Position numbers and translations under genes: made by a program. Of a stretch of DNA of 64,000 bases, positions 27,384-37,400 are shown in pieces. Positions within the stretch are counted from its first letter, which is position 1; each line of letters opens with the position of its first letter. Source of the DNA: Caryophanon latum (lineage in GTDB: Bacteria > Bacillota > Bacilli > Bacillales_A > Planococcaceae); assembly GCF_001700325.1 (NCBI RefSeq), contig NZ_MATO01000028.1, positions 55,615 to 119,614 on the forward strand, in the 5' to 3' direction. The notes beneath the pieces were generated by a model. The model was not told where the DNA came from. It worked only from the letters and a program-made list of their open reading frames with translations, and searched no databases.

Positions 27384-29424
27384 AGTATTACTAACGCCGA
27401 TGACTGCATTAAAAGGTATCGGCAAAGAAACAGCGCAGCAGCTAGCGGATCTTCGTATTGAAACGGTTTACGACCTAATGTACACATTTCCGTATCGCCA
27501 TGAAGATTTTCGCTTAAAGGATTTAACGGAAACACCCCATAATGAGCGCGTCACGGTTGAAGCCCGCATTGAGCGCGAAGCATCTGTCATGTTTTTAGGG
27601 AAGGGAAAATCGCGCTTGCAAGTACATATTTTTGTCGGGCGCCATTTAGTAAAAGCGGTGTTTTTTAACCAAGCGTATTTAAAGCAAAAGCTCACAATCG
27701 GCAGCGTCGTCACGATTACTGGTAAATGGGATCAAGGGCGTCAAACGATTAACGGCACGCACGTTCATTTTGGTCCGAAAACAGATCAAATTGATTTCGA
27801 GCCTGTATATAGCTTGCGTGGGACGTTGCAGCAAAAGCGTTTTCGCACGTTTATGCGTCAAGCGCTGAGCGAATATGGGCATGCGCTAGTCGATGTGCTG
27901 CCTGTCGATGCACGCATGCAATATAAGCTAGTCGATGTGCGAGCAGGGTTAGAAGGTATTCATTTCCCGCAAACAGCTGAGCACGCAAAGCAGGCACGCC
28001 GTCGTTTCGCGTTTGAGGAGCTATTTTTATTCCAGCTACAAATTCAAGCGCTGCGTAAAAAACGTCGCGATGATGAAGTTGGCAAAGTGATGAAATATAA
28101 CAACGAGCAGTTAAAGGCGTTCATTGCGTCGCTACCGTATGAGCTAACGAATGCGCAAAAGCGTGTCGTTAACGAAATTTGTCGCGATTTTTTAACGCCG
28201 TACCGCATGAATCGATTGCTGCAAGGGGACGTTGGATCAGGGAAAACGGTCGTTGCCGCGATTACATTATATGCGGCTGTCACAGCAGGCTATCAGGGGG
28301 CACTTATGGCACCTACTGAAATTTTAGCGGAGCAGCACGTTGAAAGCTTACAAGCGTGGTTTGCGCCGTTTAACGTGCGTGTCGCATTGCTTTCAGGATC
28401 GGTAAAAGGAAAAACGCGTCGGGAACTGCTTGCTGAGCTTGCAAATGGCGACATCGACATTTTAATCGGCACGCATGCACTCATTCAGCCGGACGTCGTG
28501 TTTCACAATTTAGGCTTTGTCATTACGGACGAGCAGCATCGTTTCGGTGTTGAGCAACGCCGTATTTTGCGCGATAAAGGCGAAAGTCCAGACGTGCTGT
28601 TTATGACGGCAACACCGATTCCACGAACGCTATCGATTACAGCATTCGGTGAAATGGACGTGTCGATCATTGATGAAATGCCAGCAGGTCGAAAGCCGAT
28701 TGAGACGCATTGGGTGAAAAAGGAGCAGTTCGGAGCGGTCGTGCAAAAGCTAGAGAACGAGCTGCTGCAAGGTCGACAAGCGTATGCGATTTGCCCGCTC
28801 ATTGAGGAGTCCGACAAGCTCGATGTGCAAAATGCGGTCGAGGCGTACGAGCAGCTTCGTGAACTGTTCCGCGGTCGCTTTGAAGTCGGCTTAATGCATG
28901 GGCGTTTAACACCAGCAGAAAAAGATGAAGTTATGCGCGACTTTAGCGAAGGGAAGCTGCACATTTTAGTGTCGACAACGGTCGTTGAAGTAGGTGTAAA
29001 CGTACCGAACGCAACATTTATGGTCGTTTACGATGCGGAGCGCTTCGGTTTAGCGCAGCTGCATCAATTGCGCGGTCGCGTCGGGCGTGGTGAGCATCAA
29101 TCATACTGTGTATTAATGGCGGATCCGAAGACGGACGAAGGGAAGGAGCGCATGCTGTCGATGACCGAGACGAACGACGGCTTCGCGCTGGCGCAAAAAG
29201 ATTTAGAGCTGCGCGGCCCAGGGGATTTTTTCGGCAAAAAGCAAAGCGGCTTACCGGAGTTTAAAGTGGCGGACTTAGTGCATGATTACCGTGCGCTTGA
29301 AGTAGCTCGCGACTATGCGACGGCGCTCGTGCAAACGGACGCATTTTGGCAAAGTGATGAATACGCACCGCTTCGTCAAGTACTCGCGAAGTCCGGTGTG
29401 CTTGATGGCGAGCGGATTGATTAA
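27373..29424 (+). CDS. recG: ATP-dependent DNA helicase RecG
   Basis: 683 residues. Branch-migration helicase that remodels stalled forks and Holliday junctions. An N-terminal wedge/OB domain is followed by motor motifs GDVGSGKTVVA, DEQHRFG, FMTATPIPRT, TTVVEVGVNVPNA and QLRGRVGRG. ATG at 27373 is chosen over the longer reading from 27316: GGAG lies nine bases upstream, and the resulting length fits the family. It overlaps sdaAA by 11 bases. A terminator follows. Confidence 0.96.
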   Translation: MFNEVLLTPMTALKGIGKETAQQLADLRIETVYDLMYTFPYRHEDFRLKDLTETPHNERVTVEARIEREASVMFLGKGKSRLQVHIFVGRHLVKAVFFNQAYLKQKLTIGSVVTITGKWDQGRQTINGTHVHFGPKTDQIDFEPVYSLRGTLQQKRFRTFMRQALSEYGHALVDVLPVDARMQYKLVDVRAGLEGIHFPQTAEHAKQARRRFAFEELFLFQLQIQALRKKRRDDEVGKVMKYNNEQLKAFIASLPYELTNAQKRVVNEICRDFLTPYRMNRLLQGDVGSGKTVVAAITLYAAVTAGYQGALMAPTEILAEQHVESLQAWFAPFNVRVALLSGSVKGKTRRELLAELANGDIDILIGTHALIQPDVVFHNLGFVITDEQHRFGVEQRRILRDKGESPDVLFMTATPIPRTLSITAFGEMDVSIIDEMPAGRKPIETHWVKKEQFGAVVQKLENELLQGRQAYAICPLIEESDKLDVQNAVEAYEQLRELFRGRFEVGLMHGRLTPAEKDEVMRDFSEGKLHILVSTTVVEVGVNVPNATFMVVYDAERFGLAQLHQLRGRVGRGEHQSYCVLMADPKTDEGKERMLSMTETNDGFALAQKDLELRGPGDFFGKKQSGLPEFKVADLVHDYRALEVARDYATALVQTDAFWQSDEYAPLRQVLAKSGVLDGERID

Positions 29425-29445
29425 ATGAAAAGTTTAAGTAAAACG

Positions 29446-29487
29446 AAAGAGCATCGGAAACGTCCATTCGTTCTGATGCTCTTTTTT
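29446..29487 (+). terminator. Terminator after recG
   Basis: AAAGAGCATC (29446-29455) pairs with GATGCTCTTT (29475-29484), with partial inner pairing GAAACG/CGTTC, followed by a T-run. Confidence 0.88.
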
Positions 29488-29600
29488 GCGTCGCGCGTAA
29501 ACATGTTATCGATTGGAGCGGTACCAACTGTTGAATTTTTCTGATGGCACTTGCTTTGTCCCATCGTTGTTCAGTTTAAGGTAAGAAGCTATTGGTGGAA

Positions 29601-29711
29601 GCGCTCGGCGAGACTCCTTGGGGAAAGCTCGTGCCTCAACACCCCGTAAAGCGCGACGTAGGAGCGGTGCGGAGGCTTGAGCCGAGCCCCAGGAAAGCGA
29701 GCCGAAAGCGC
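29601..29711 (+). repeat. Dispersed structured repeat, copy A3
   Basis: 111 bp. GCGC and TCGGC at the left pair with GCCGA and GCGC at the right, with an AA bulge. Inner pairs are TTGGGG/CCCCA, GCTCG/CGAGC and CTCAA/TTGAG. Located between the recG terminator and the fapR promoter. Confidence 0.87.
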
Positions 29712-29781
29712 GAACAGCAATATTTTTTAGTGCTGTGAGAACGCTCGTGGCACATTCCACGCAAAGATTTAAAAAAGATTA

Positions 29782-29810
29782 TTGCATTCTTTTTTTAACT
29801 CCTATATACT
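29782..29810 (+). promoter_or_regulatory. Sigma-A promoter of the fapR operon
   Basis: TTGCAT (29782-29787), 17 bases, TATACT (29805-29810). The FapR operator starts four bases after the -10, at the expected transcription start. Confidence 0.8.
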
Positions 29811-29814
29811 GTTG

Positions 29815-29831
29815 TTAGTACCAAGTGCTAA
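29815..29831 (+). promoter_or_regulatory. FapR operator
   Basis: TTAGTACCAAGTGCTAA, a near match to the known FapR box (TTAGTACC...TACTAA form, dyad symmetric). It sits on the transcription start of fapR-plsX-fabD-fabG, so FapR should repress its own operon, with relief by malonyl-CoA as in B. subtilis. Confidence 0.88.
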
Positions 29832-29848
29832 AAAGGTGGCGAATAAGG

Positions 29849-30421
29849 ATGAAACGATCAAAAAAAGAACGACAGAGATTACTAACACAAACAATTGAAG
29901 ACAATCCATTCGTCACAGATGAACAGTTAGCGCAGCAATTCCAAGTAAGCGTCCAAACGATTCGTTTAGATCGGATGGAGCTATCGATTCCTGAGTTACG
30001 CGAGCGCATTAAACATGTCGCTTCTAAAACATTTGAAAACGAAGTAAAATCTTTGCCGCTTGACGAGGTCATCGGTGAAATGATTGATATTGAATTAGAT
30101 AAACAGGCATTATCGATTTATGATGTGAAAGAAAGTGATGTATTTGCCCGCAACGGGATTGCGAGAGGGCATCATTTATTTGCACAGGCGAATTCATTAG
30201 CTGTCGCTGTGATTGATGATGATTTAGCGTTAACCGTTAAATCGAATTTACATTTCGTCAAGCCAGTGCGCGTTGGCGACCGCATTATTTCAAAGGCGGT
30301 TGTAACACGTCATGATGAAGAAGTAAACCGTACATATGTAGAAGTGACGTCGACCGTAAATGGAGATGTCGTCTTCAAAGGACAATTTGAAATGTACCGC
30401 ACGAAAGGTAAAGGTGAATAA
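29849..30421 (+). CDS. fapR: Fatty acid and phospholipid biosynthesis regulator FapR
   Basis: 190 residues. N-terminal helix-turn-helix (about 15-50; [20 protein letters not shown]) and a C-terminal hot-dog ligand domain with [18 protein letters not shown], which binds malonyl-CoA. ATG at 29849 is used because AAGGTGG lies nine bases upstream and MKRSKKERQ matches the family; the earlier in-frame TTG/ATG-type start would overlap the operator. An operator in its own promoter region supports autoregulation. Confidence 0.95.
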   Translation: MKRSKKERQRLLTQTIEDNPFVTDEQLAQQFQVSVQTIRLDRMELSIPELRERIKHVASKTFENEVKSLPLDEVIGEMIDIELDKQALSIYDVKESDVFARNGIARGHHLFAQANSLAVAVIDDDLALTVKSNLHFVKPVRVGDRIISKAVVTRHDEEVNRTYVEVTSTVNGDVVFKGQFEMYRTKGKGE

Positions 30422-30422
30422 C

Positions 30423-31406
30423 ATGAAATTAGCTGTAGATGGTATGGGTGGCGACCACGCACCGAAAACCGTTATTGAAGGGGTCTTAATGGCACTCAAT
30501 GAGTTTCCAGATTTAGAAGTGAAGCTATATGGCAATAAAGAGACGATGCGCCCGTTTTTACAGGCACACGATCGCATGCAAGTTGTTCACTGTGAGGAAG
30601 TTGTAACGAACGACGACGATGCAGCCCGCGCTGTACGTCGCAAAAAAGATTCATCGATGGCATTAATGCTTGATGCGGTGAAAAATGGCGAAGCGGACGC
30701 GTGCTTATCGGCAGGTTCAACAGGTGCGTTAATGGCAGGTGGCTTATTTAAAGTCGGACGCATTGACGGCATTGAGCGACCTGCACTTGCAACGACGCTT
30801 CCAACACTGGATGGCAAAGGATTTTTAATGCTTGATTTAGGAGCAACAGCCGATGCAAAGGCAGAATATTTATTGCAATACGCCATTATGGGTTCGATTT
30901 ATGCCCGTGAAGTGCGCAGTATTGCACGTCCGACAGTTGGGTTGCTAAACATCGGGACGGAAGAAAAGAAAGGCAACGAGCTAACGAAGGCGGTGTTTGA
31001 GCTATTACAAGCGTCAACAGACATTCACTTCATCGGCAACGTGGAGTCACGCGATCTTCTGACAGGGGTAGCAGATGTTGTCGTAACAGACGGCTTCACA
31101 GGAAACATGGTGTTAAAAACGATTGAAGGTACAGCTGGTGTCATGTTTAAAATGTTAAAAGACGGCTTTATGAGCTCGGTCAAAACGAAGCTAGCAGCAG
31201 CGATGATGAAACCTCAATTAAAGACGATTAAAGATACGATGGATTATACAGAATACGGCGGCGCAGCATTGTTTGGCTTGCAAGCACCAGTCATTAAAGC
31301 GCACGGCTCATCAAATGGGCAGGCGATTTACAGTGCGATTAAGCAAGCAAACTTAATGGTCAAGCATAACGTAAGCGCGACGATTCAACAGACGATTCAG
31401 TCATAA
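30423..31406 (+). CDS. plsX: Phosphate acyltransferase PlsX
   Basis: 327 residues. Makes acyl-phosphate from acyl-ACP for PlsY, at the membrane surface. Begins [44 protein letters not shown] and [13 protein letters not shown] are family blocks. The ATG at 30423 is one base after the fapR stop and AAAGGTG precedes it; the longer frame from 30360 overlaps fapR and lacks homology. Confidence 0.96.
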   Translation: MKLAVDGMGGDHAPKTVIEGVLMALNEFPDLEVKLYGNKETMRPFLQAHDRMQVVHCEEVVTNDDDAARAVRRKKDSSMALMLDAVKNGEADACLSAGSTGALMAGGLFKVGRIDGIERPALATTLPTLDGKGFLMLDLGATADAKAEYLLQYAIMGSIYAREVRSIARPTVGLLNIGTEEKKGNELTKAVFELLQASTDIHFIGNVESRDLLTGVADVVVTDGFTGNMVLKTIEGTAGVMFKMLKDGFMSSVKTKLAAAMMKPQLKTIKDTMDYTEYGGAALFGLQAPVIKAHGSSNGQAIYSAIKQANLMVKHNVSATIQQTIQS

Positions 31407-31434
31407 TTCAACATACACAAAGGGGATTTACATA

Positions 31435-32376
31435 ATGACAAAGATTGCTTTTATTTTTCCAGGGCAAGGCTCGCAAGTTGTAGGAATGGGACAGGCGCTC
31501 GTTACACAAGACGATACGCTATATAAAAAAGCAGACGACGTACTCGGATTTCCGTTATCGACGTACATGCTTGAAGGCCCTGAAGAAACGTTAACGCTTA
31601 CATACAATGCGCAGCCAGCATTACTAACGACAGGTGTACTCGTTGCACAGCGCCTACTTGCTTTAGGGGTAGAGCCAGACGTTGTAGCAGGGCATTCACT
31701 TGGCGAATATAGTGCGCTCGTGACAGCAGGGGTGATGTCATTTGAGGAAGCAGTCTCAATTGTTCACAAACGTGGTTTATATATGAACGAAGCCGTACCA
31801 GCGGGAGAAGGTGCGATGGCGGCAATTTTACAAATGGATGCAGAGGCACTACAGCAAGTAACGACAGATGTGACGAATGAAGGGCATAGCGTGCAAATTG
31901 CTAACGTCAACTGTCCAGGGCAAATCGTCATTTCCGGCACGAAAGACGGCGTGGAAAAAGCGAGTGCACTTGCGAAGGAGCGCGGCGCAAAACGAGCAAT
32001 TCCACTACAAGTAAGTGGACCGTTCCATAGCGTATTAATGCAGCCGGCCGCAGACAAGCTAGAAAAAGATTTAGCTGGCGTAACGTTTGAAGCACCGCGC
32101 TATGCAGTTGTCGGCAACGTGCAGGCGGATGTCGTGGAGCAGGCGAACATGCAGCAGGAGCTAATTGACCAAGTCGTATCACCTGTTTTATGGGAGCAAA
32201 GCGTGCGAAAAATGCTTGATTTAGGCGTAACGACATTTATTGAATGCGGTCCTGGCAAAGTGTTAAGCGGGCTTGTGAAAAAAGTAGACCGCTCTGCAAC
32301 GTGCTTATGCGTCTTTGATGAAGAGACGTTACAGCAGGCAGTGACATTCGTGAAGGAGGCGCTAGCAAATGGGTAA
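31435..32376 (+). CDS. fabD: Malonyl-CoA:ACP transacylase
   Basis: 313 residues. Loads malonate onto acyl carrier protein. FPGQGSQ at the N-terminus, nucleophile Ser88 in GHSLGEYSA, and the catalytic His in [16 protein letters not shown] precedes the ATG. Overlaps fabG by eight bases. Confidence 0.97.
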   Translation: MTKIAFIFPGQGSQVVGMGQALVTQDDTLYKKADDVLGFPLSTYMLEGPEETLTLTYNAQPALLTTGVLVAQRLLALGVEPDVVAGHSLGEYSALVTAGVMSFEEAVSIVHKRGLYMNEAVPAGEGAMAAILQMDAEALQQVTTDVTNEGHSVQIANVNCPGQIVISGTKDGVEKASALAKERGAKRAIPLQVSGPFHSVLMQPAADKLEKDLAGVTFEAPRYAVVGNVQADVVEQANMQQELIDQVVSPVLWEQSVRKMLDLGVTTFIECGPGKVLSGLVKKVDRSATCLCVFDEETLQQAVTFVKEALANG

Positions 32377-33115
32377 GTTAGATGGGAAAGTAGCAGTCGT
32401 AACAGGCGCAAGTCGCGGCATCGGTCGTGCCATTGCGATCGAATTAGCAGAGCAAGGCGCAACGGTTGTTGTTAACTATAGCGGCAGCCAAGCGCAAGCA
32501 GACGACGTTGTAGCGCACATTACAGCAAGCGGCGCACAAGCAGTTGCGATGCAAGCAAGCGTAGCGAGCAGCGATGATGTAACGCGTCTTATGAACGGCG
32601 TTGTAGAGCAGTTCGGTCGCATCGACATTTTAGTAAACAATGCGGGGATTACGCGCGACAATTTATTAATGCGCATGAAAGAAGACGAGTGGGACGATGT
32701 AATCGACACGAACTTAAAAGGTGTATTCCTTTGTACGAAGGCAGTAACGCGCACGATGATGAAGCAACGCGCTGGACGCATTATTAACATTTCATCGATC
32801 GTCGGCGTATCAGGCAACGCAGGGCAAGCGAACTACGTAGCGGCAAAAGCGGGTGTCATCGGCTTAACGAAAACGACGGCGAAAGAGCTTGCAAGTCGCG
32901 GCATTTTAGTAAACGCAATTGCACCAGGCTTCATTACGACGGATATGACCGACGCTTTGCCAGAGGACGTGAAAAATGCGATGCTTGCACAAATTCCACT
33001 TGCACGTTTAGGTGAGCCAGTGCATATTGCAAAAGCGGTATCGTTTTTAGCTTCAGACGACGCAAGCTACATTACAGGACAAACGCTGCACATTGACGGC
33101 GGGTTAGTGATGTAG
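32369..33115 (+). CDS. fabG: 3-oxoacyl-ACP reductase FabG
   Basis: 248 residues. Short-chain dehydrogenase that reduces beta-ketoacyl-ACP with [13 protein letters not shown] (12-19) binds the cofactor; the catalytic set is Ser143, Tyr156 and Lys160 (YVAAK). It overlaps fabD, with the ribosome site GTGAAGGAGG inside fabD. A repeat copy separates it from acpP. Confidence 0.97.
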   Translation: MGKLDGKVAVVTGASRGIGRAIAIELAEQGATVVVNYSGSQAQADDVVAHITASGAQAVAMQASVASSDDVTRLMNGVVEQFGRIDILVNNAGITRDNLLMRMKEDEWDDVIDTNLKGVFLCTKAVTRTMMKQRAGRIINISSIVGVSGNAGQANYVAAKAGVIGLTKTTAKELASRGILVNAIAPGFITTDMTDALPEDVKNAMLAQIPLARLGEPVHIAKAVSFLASDDASYITGQTLHIDGGLVM

Positions 33116-33157
33116 TAAGAGTGTGTATGAGCTGAATGTAGCCAATTAGCTAGGAGC

Positions 33158-33257
33158 ATAACAGCGAGACTCCTAGGGGAAAAGCGTGAGACTTGAGACC
33201 CCGCAACCGCTTGCGGTGAGGAGGCTCAAGCCACGCCCCAGGAAAGCGAGCTGTTAT
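33158..33257 (+). repeat. Dispersed structured repeat, copy A4 (between fabG and acpP)
   Basis: 100 bp. The outer arm is a perfect 8-bp pair, ATAACAGC (33158-33165) with GCTGTTAT (33250-33257), and farther out GCTAG (33149-33153) pairs with CTAGC (33265-33269). The core is nearly identical to A2, yet the outer arm is different in sequence. It splits fabG from acpP, which are adjacent in one operon in relatives. Confidence 0.92.
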
Positions 33258-33329
33258 ATTGCGACTAGCGCCAGTGATCAAAGCGCTCGCCTATAATATG
33301 TATCGATGATTTGAGAGGAGGTGAACACA

Positions 33330-33563
33330 ATGACAACAGTATTAGAACGTGTAACACGTGTAATCGTAGACCGCTTAGGCGTAGAAGAGAGCGAAGTAAA
33401 GCTTGAAGCTTCATTCCGTGAAGATTTAGGTGCTGACTCTTTAGACGTAGTAGAACTAGTAATGGAACTTGAAGACGAGTTTGATATGGAAATTTCAGAC
33501 GAAGCTGCAGAGAAAATTACGACAGTAGGTCACGCAATCGCATACATCGAGCAAAAACAATAA
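33330..33563 (+). CDS. acpP: Acyl carrier protein
   Basis: 77 residues, acidic four-helix protein. Ser37 in [10 protein letters not shown] is the phosphopantetheine attachment site. GAGAGGAGGTG ends eight bases before ATG 33330; an in-frame GTG nine bases earlier lies inside that ribosome site and is rejected. A TATAAT hexamer (33292-33297) after repeat A4 may give it its own promoter, though no -35 is clear. Followed by a terminator. Confidence 0.97.
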   Translation: MTTVLERVTRVIVDRLGVEESEVKLEASFREDLGADSLDVVELVMELEDEFDMEISDEAAEKITTVGHAIAYIEQKQ

Positions 33564-33584
33564 TCATGGTTTATCCATTTTTGG

Positions 33585-33612
33585 AGAGGCACGAATTCCC
33601 GTGTCTCTTTTT
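33585..33612 (+). terminator. Terminator after acpP
   Basis: AGAGGCACG (33585-33593) pairs with CGTGTCTCT (33600-33608) including one G-T pair, followed by T5. Confidence 0.82.
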
Positions 33613-33638
33613 CGTTTGCGCTGAAATCACTTTTCCTT

Positions 33639-33667
33639 TTGCACATTCGTACTAAAGAGGATAAACT
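33639..33667 (+). promoter_or_regulatory. Sigma-A promoter of rnc
   Basis: TTGCAC (33639-33644), 17 bases, TAAACT (33662-33667), right after the acpP terminator and 34 bases before rnc. Confidence 0.6.
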
Positions 33668-33700
33668 AAACGATAGAAACTAAAGGAAGGCAGAATCTAC

Positions 33701-34459
33701 ATGGCAACTAAACGAAAGCAACAACAGCAAGCAGGTGTACTACCTGAAAAAGCACGACAACAATTTGAGGTGTTGCAGCAGAAGCTTAACATTCATTTTG
33801 AAAATAAAGAGTTATTGTATCAAGCATTTACGCATTCATCGTATGTGAATGAGCATCGTCGGAAACGATTTACAGACAATGAGCGACTAGAGTTTTTAGG
33901 AGATGCCGTACTCGAATTATCTGTATCGCAATTTTTATTTGAAAACTACCCGAAAATGAGCGAGGGTGAGCTAACGAAGCTACGTGCCTCGATCGTATGT
34001 GAGCCATCATTAGTTATTTTTGCAAACGAGCTAAATTTCGGACAATTTGTGTTGCTCGGTAAAGGCGAAGAGATTACAGGCGGTCGAGAGCGTCCAGCGT
34101 TACTTGCGGATGTATTTGAAGCATTTGTTGGTGCACTTTACTTAGATAAAGGCTTAGATGATACGGTTTGCTTTTTAGAAAAAGTCGTCTTCCCGAAAGT
34201 AGAAGTCGGTGCTTTTTCGCATGTGATGGATTTTAAAAGTCAGCTGCAAGAAATGATTCAGCAAACGAACAACGGCGTGCTGCATTATGAAATTGTCGAC
34301 GAAAAAGGACCGGCGCATAACCGCACATTTATTTCGCGCGTACTTTTGAGCGACATAGAGCTAGGTATTGGTCGTGGCAAATCGAAAAAAGAAGCAGAGC
34401 AGCAAGCCGCACAAGAAGCGATGCGTATGCTGCGCAGTAAAGTAGAGCAGGAGGGTTAA
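33701..34459 (+). CDS. rnc: Ribonuclease III
   Basis: 252 residues. Cuts double-stranded RNA, including pre-rRNA and structured mRNAs. The signature ERLEFLGDA (61-69) with catalytic Glu64 and Asp68 is intact; the double-stranded-RNA-binding domain lies at about 178-250 ([33 protein letters not shown]). The dispersed hairpin repeats of this window are plausible substrates if transcribed (inference). Two bases before smc. Confidence 0.97.
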   Translation: MATKRKQQQQAGVLPEKARQQFEVLQQKLNIHFENKELLYQAFTHSSYVNEHRRKRFTDNERLEFLGDAVLELSVSQFLFENYPKMSEGELTKLRASIVCEPSLVIFANELNFGQFVLLGKGEEITGGRERPALLADVFEAFVGALYLDKGLDDTVCFLEKVVFPKVEVGAFSHVMDFKSQLQEMIQQTNNGVLHYEIVDEKGPAHNRTFISRVLLSDIELGIGRGKSKKEAEQQAAQEAMRMLRSKVEQEG

Positions 34460-34461
34460 GC

Positions 34462-37400
34462 ATGTTCCTGAAGCGACTAGAAGTAGTAGGATTTAAATCG
34501 TTTGCTGAGCGTATTGGTATCGATTTCGTTCCAGGCGTTACGGCCGTCGTTGGTCCAAATGGCTCAGGGAAAAGTAACGTCATCGATGCGGTGCGCTGGG
34601 TGTTAGGTGAGCAATCAGCGAAGTCGCTTCGTGGTGCGAAAATGGAAGATGTCATTTTCGCCGGCAGTGACTCGCGCAAGGCGTTAAACTTTGCAGAAGT
34701 AACGTTAGTGTTAGACAACACGGACGAGCGACTGCAATATCCGTACACAGAAGTAAGTGTGACACGTCGCGTGTATCGCTCAGGAGATAGCGAATATTTA
34801 TTGAACAAGCAAAGCTGTCGCCTAAAGGATATTACCGATTTATTTATGGATTCTGGACTTGGGAAAGAAGCGTTTTCGATTATTTCACAAGGGCGTGTCG
34901 ATGAAATTTTAAATAGCCGCGCGCAAGATCGTCGCTCGATTTTTGAAGAGGCTGCAGGCGTATTGAAATATAAGCTACGCAAAAAAAAGGCAGAGCATAA
35001 ACTTGTCGAGACGGATGAAAATTTAAACCGTGTGCTCGATATTTTACATGAGCTTGACCGTCGTTTAGAGCCGCTTCATATGCAAGCATCAGCTGCACAA
35101 GATTATTTACAAATGACCGAGGAAATGCGAGATTACGACATCGCATTACTTGTGCACAATTTACAAATGTATACGCAGGAACTGCAAAACTCGGCGGTTG
35201 AATTAAGTCGTTTACAGCAGCAGGAGCAGCAATACGTGGCGCAAATTGCGACGGAGCAGCAGCACGTGCAGCAGCTTCGTCAGCAACTAACGGCGCTAGA
35301 TGGCAAGCTAGATGCCGCGCAAAACGATTTAATTGAAGCGAGTACGGAAGTGGAACGCTCAGAAGGTCGCCGTGCGCTGTATACGCAGCAATCGGAAAAC
35401 CGCGAGCAGCAGCGCGAAAAGCTAACAGCAGCATTAGCAGAAGCAACAGCGGACGTCGAACAGCTACAGCAGCGAAAAGATGAGCTACAGCAAAGCTATG
35501 CGGCAAAAAAAGAAGATGTGGAGCAGCTAAAGGCAGAGGTGAAAAAGCTTGAGCAATTATTAACAAGCTCAGCTAGCGAAATTGCCGCTCATATTGAAGA
35601 ACAAAAGTCGTTATATATCGAGCGCTTAAACGAGCAGGCGACGGTGAAAAATGAGTTGAAGCACATTCACCAACAGCTAGAGCAGCAGCATGAGATGAAC
35701 TCACGTGTGACGACACAAACGTCGCAAATGCACGAGGAGCTTGCACAGCTTGCACAGCAAGAGGCGGCATTACAAAAGCAAGTGAACGATGATGACGAGG
35801 CGCTGCGCATGCAAATTGCACAATATAGCGAGCTGCAAGCGGCGTTTAACGCGCTCGTACAAAAGCTAGAACAAAAGGAAGCGCTGCTATATGACGCGTA
35901 CCGCATGGAGCAGCAGCAAACGGCGCGCAAAGAATCATTAGAGGCGCTTGAAGCGGATTTTTCAGGCTTTTATCAAGGTGTTAAGGAAGTGCTTGTCGCG
36001 CGTGATAAGCAGGCGCTACGAGGTATTGAAGGTGCAGTAGCAGAGCTCATTCAAGTGCCAACTGAATATACGAAGGCGATTGAAACAGCGCTCGGTGCGG
36101 CGGCACAGCATATCGTTACGACCGATGAGCAAGCAGCACAGCAAGCGATTGCGTATTTAAAGCAAAAGCGTGCCGGGCGTGCGACGTTTTTACCGAAAAC
36201 GGTTATGCGCTCGCGTAAATTACAACGTGCCGCGATCGCACATGTGCTCGAGCACCCTGCATTTATCGCGTGCGCAGATGAACTATTAACGGCATCAGGT
36301 GACAATCAATCGATCATTGAAAACTTGCTCGGTAATGTCATCGTCGCAAAGCATTTAGAAGGGGCTACAGCGATTGCACGAGGCTGTCAATACAAATACC
36401 GCGTCGTAACACTTGACGGCGATATCGTCAACGCAGGCGGCTCGTTAACAGGTGGTGCGGCGAAAGTGCAAAATTCAGTATTTTCACGTCGCGCAGAGCT
36501 TGACGAATTAACGGCGAGCTTACAGCAAATGAGTGCGAAAATGACGAAGGCGGAGCAAAGTATTGCGGCTGATAAAGCGAGTGTTGCCGAGCAGCGTAAC
36601 GCGTTAGATGCAGCGAAAATACGCAGCGAGGAAATGCGTGCTGTGCAGCTAGAGCGAGCGGCAAAACTGCGTGAAATTCAATCGCTACATCGCCAGCTAA
36701 AAACGCGTCTATCGCTTACAACGTCTGAAAATAGCGATTTGCAAACGCGCAGAGAGTCATTGTTAGTTGCAAAGGAGCAAGCGGAAATGCGTGCTGTGCA
36801 ATTAGAGCAGGAACTACAGCAGCTAAACGCGGCGATCGAGCAAATGACGACGGCGAAGGAACAAAACGACGAGGAAAAAGACGTCGTGCGCGAGCAGTTT
36901 GCGACAAAGCGCGCTCAGCTTGCCGTAGCGGAGGAGCAGCGTACGCAAACGCAAGTAGCAACAGCGGACGTTGAAGTGACGCTCATGAAGGCACAGGAGC
37001 GCATTGCGTCAGTTACGCAGGAGCTTGAGTGGCTTCAAAACGACGAGGCGCAAGAGGACGTATCATTAGATGAGCTAACGGCACAAGTCGAGCGCTGGCT
37101 GCAAACACGTCAGCAATTAACGGACGCATTGGCCGCGTTAAAAGAGCAGCGATTACAGCAGCAGCAAAGCTTAACGGACGTTGAAGCGGCATTGCAGCAA
37201 AGCGAGGCGACGCATAAGCAAGTCGTCGAGCAGTTACATCAGTTAGACATGCAGCGCAATCGTACGGAGTTATTACGAAATCGCGAAAACGAGCAGCTAG
37301 AAGAGCAATACGAGTTAACGCTAGAGCAGGCGATTGAGCAAGTGCGCGAAATTGACGACTTAGATTACGCGCGTCGCAAGGTGAAGCTGCTGAAGCAATC

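Larger units (their letters stand above)
29425..29848. other. Gap between recG and fapR
   Basis: Contains, in order, the recG terminator (29446-29487), repeat copy A3 (29601-29711), the fapR promoter (29782-29810) and the FapR operator (29815-29831). No gene seen. Confidence 0.8.

Noticed and set aside
35573..36961. Several minus-strand frames inside smc
   Set aside because: They follow the Gln/Glu/Ala-rich coiled-coil codons of smc, lack ribosome sites and show no domains.
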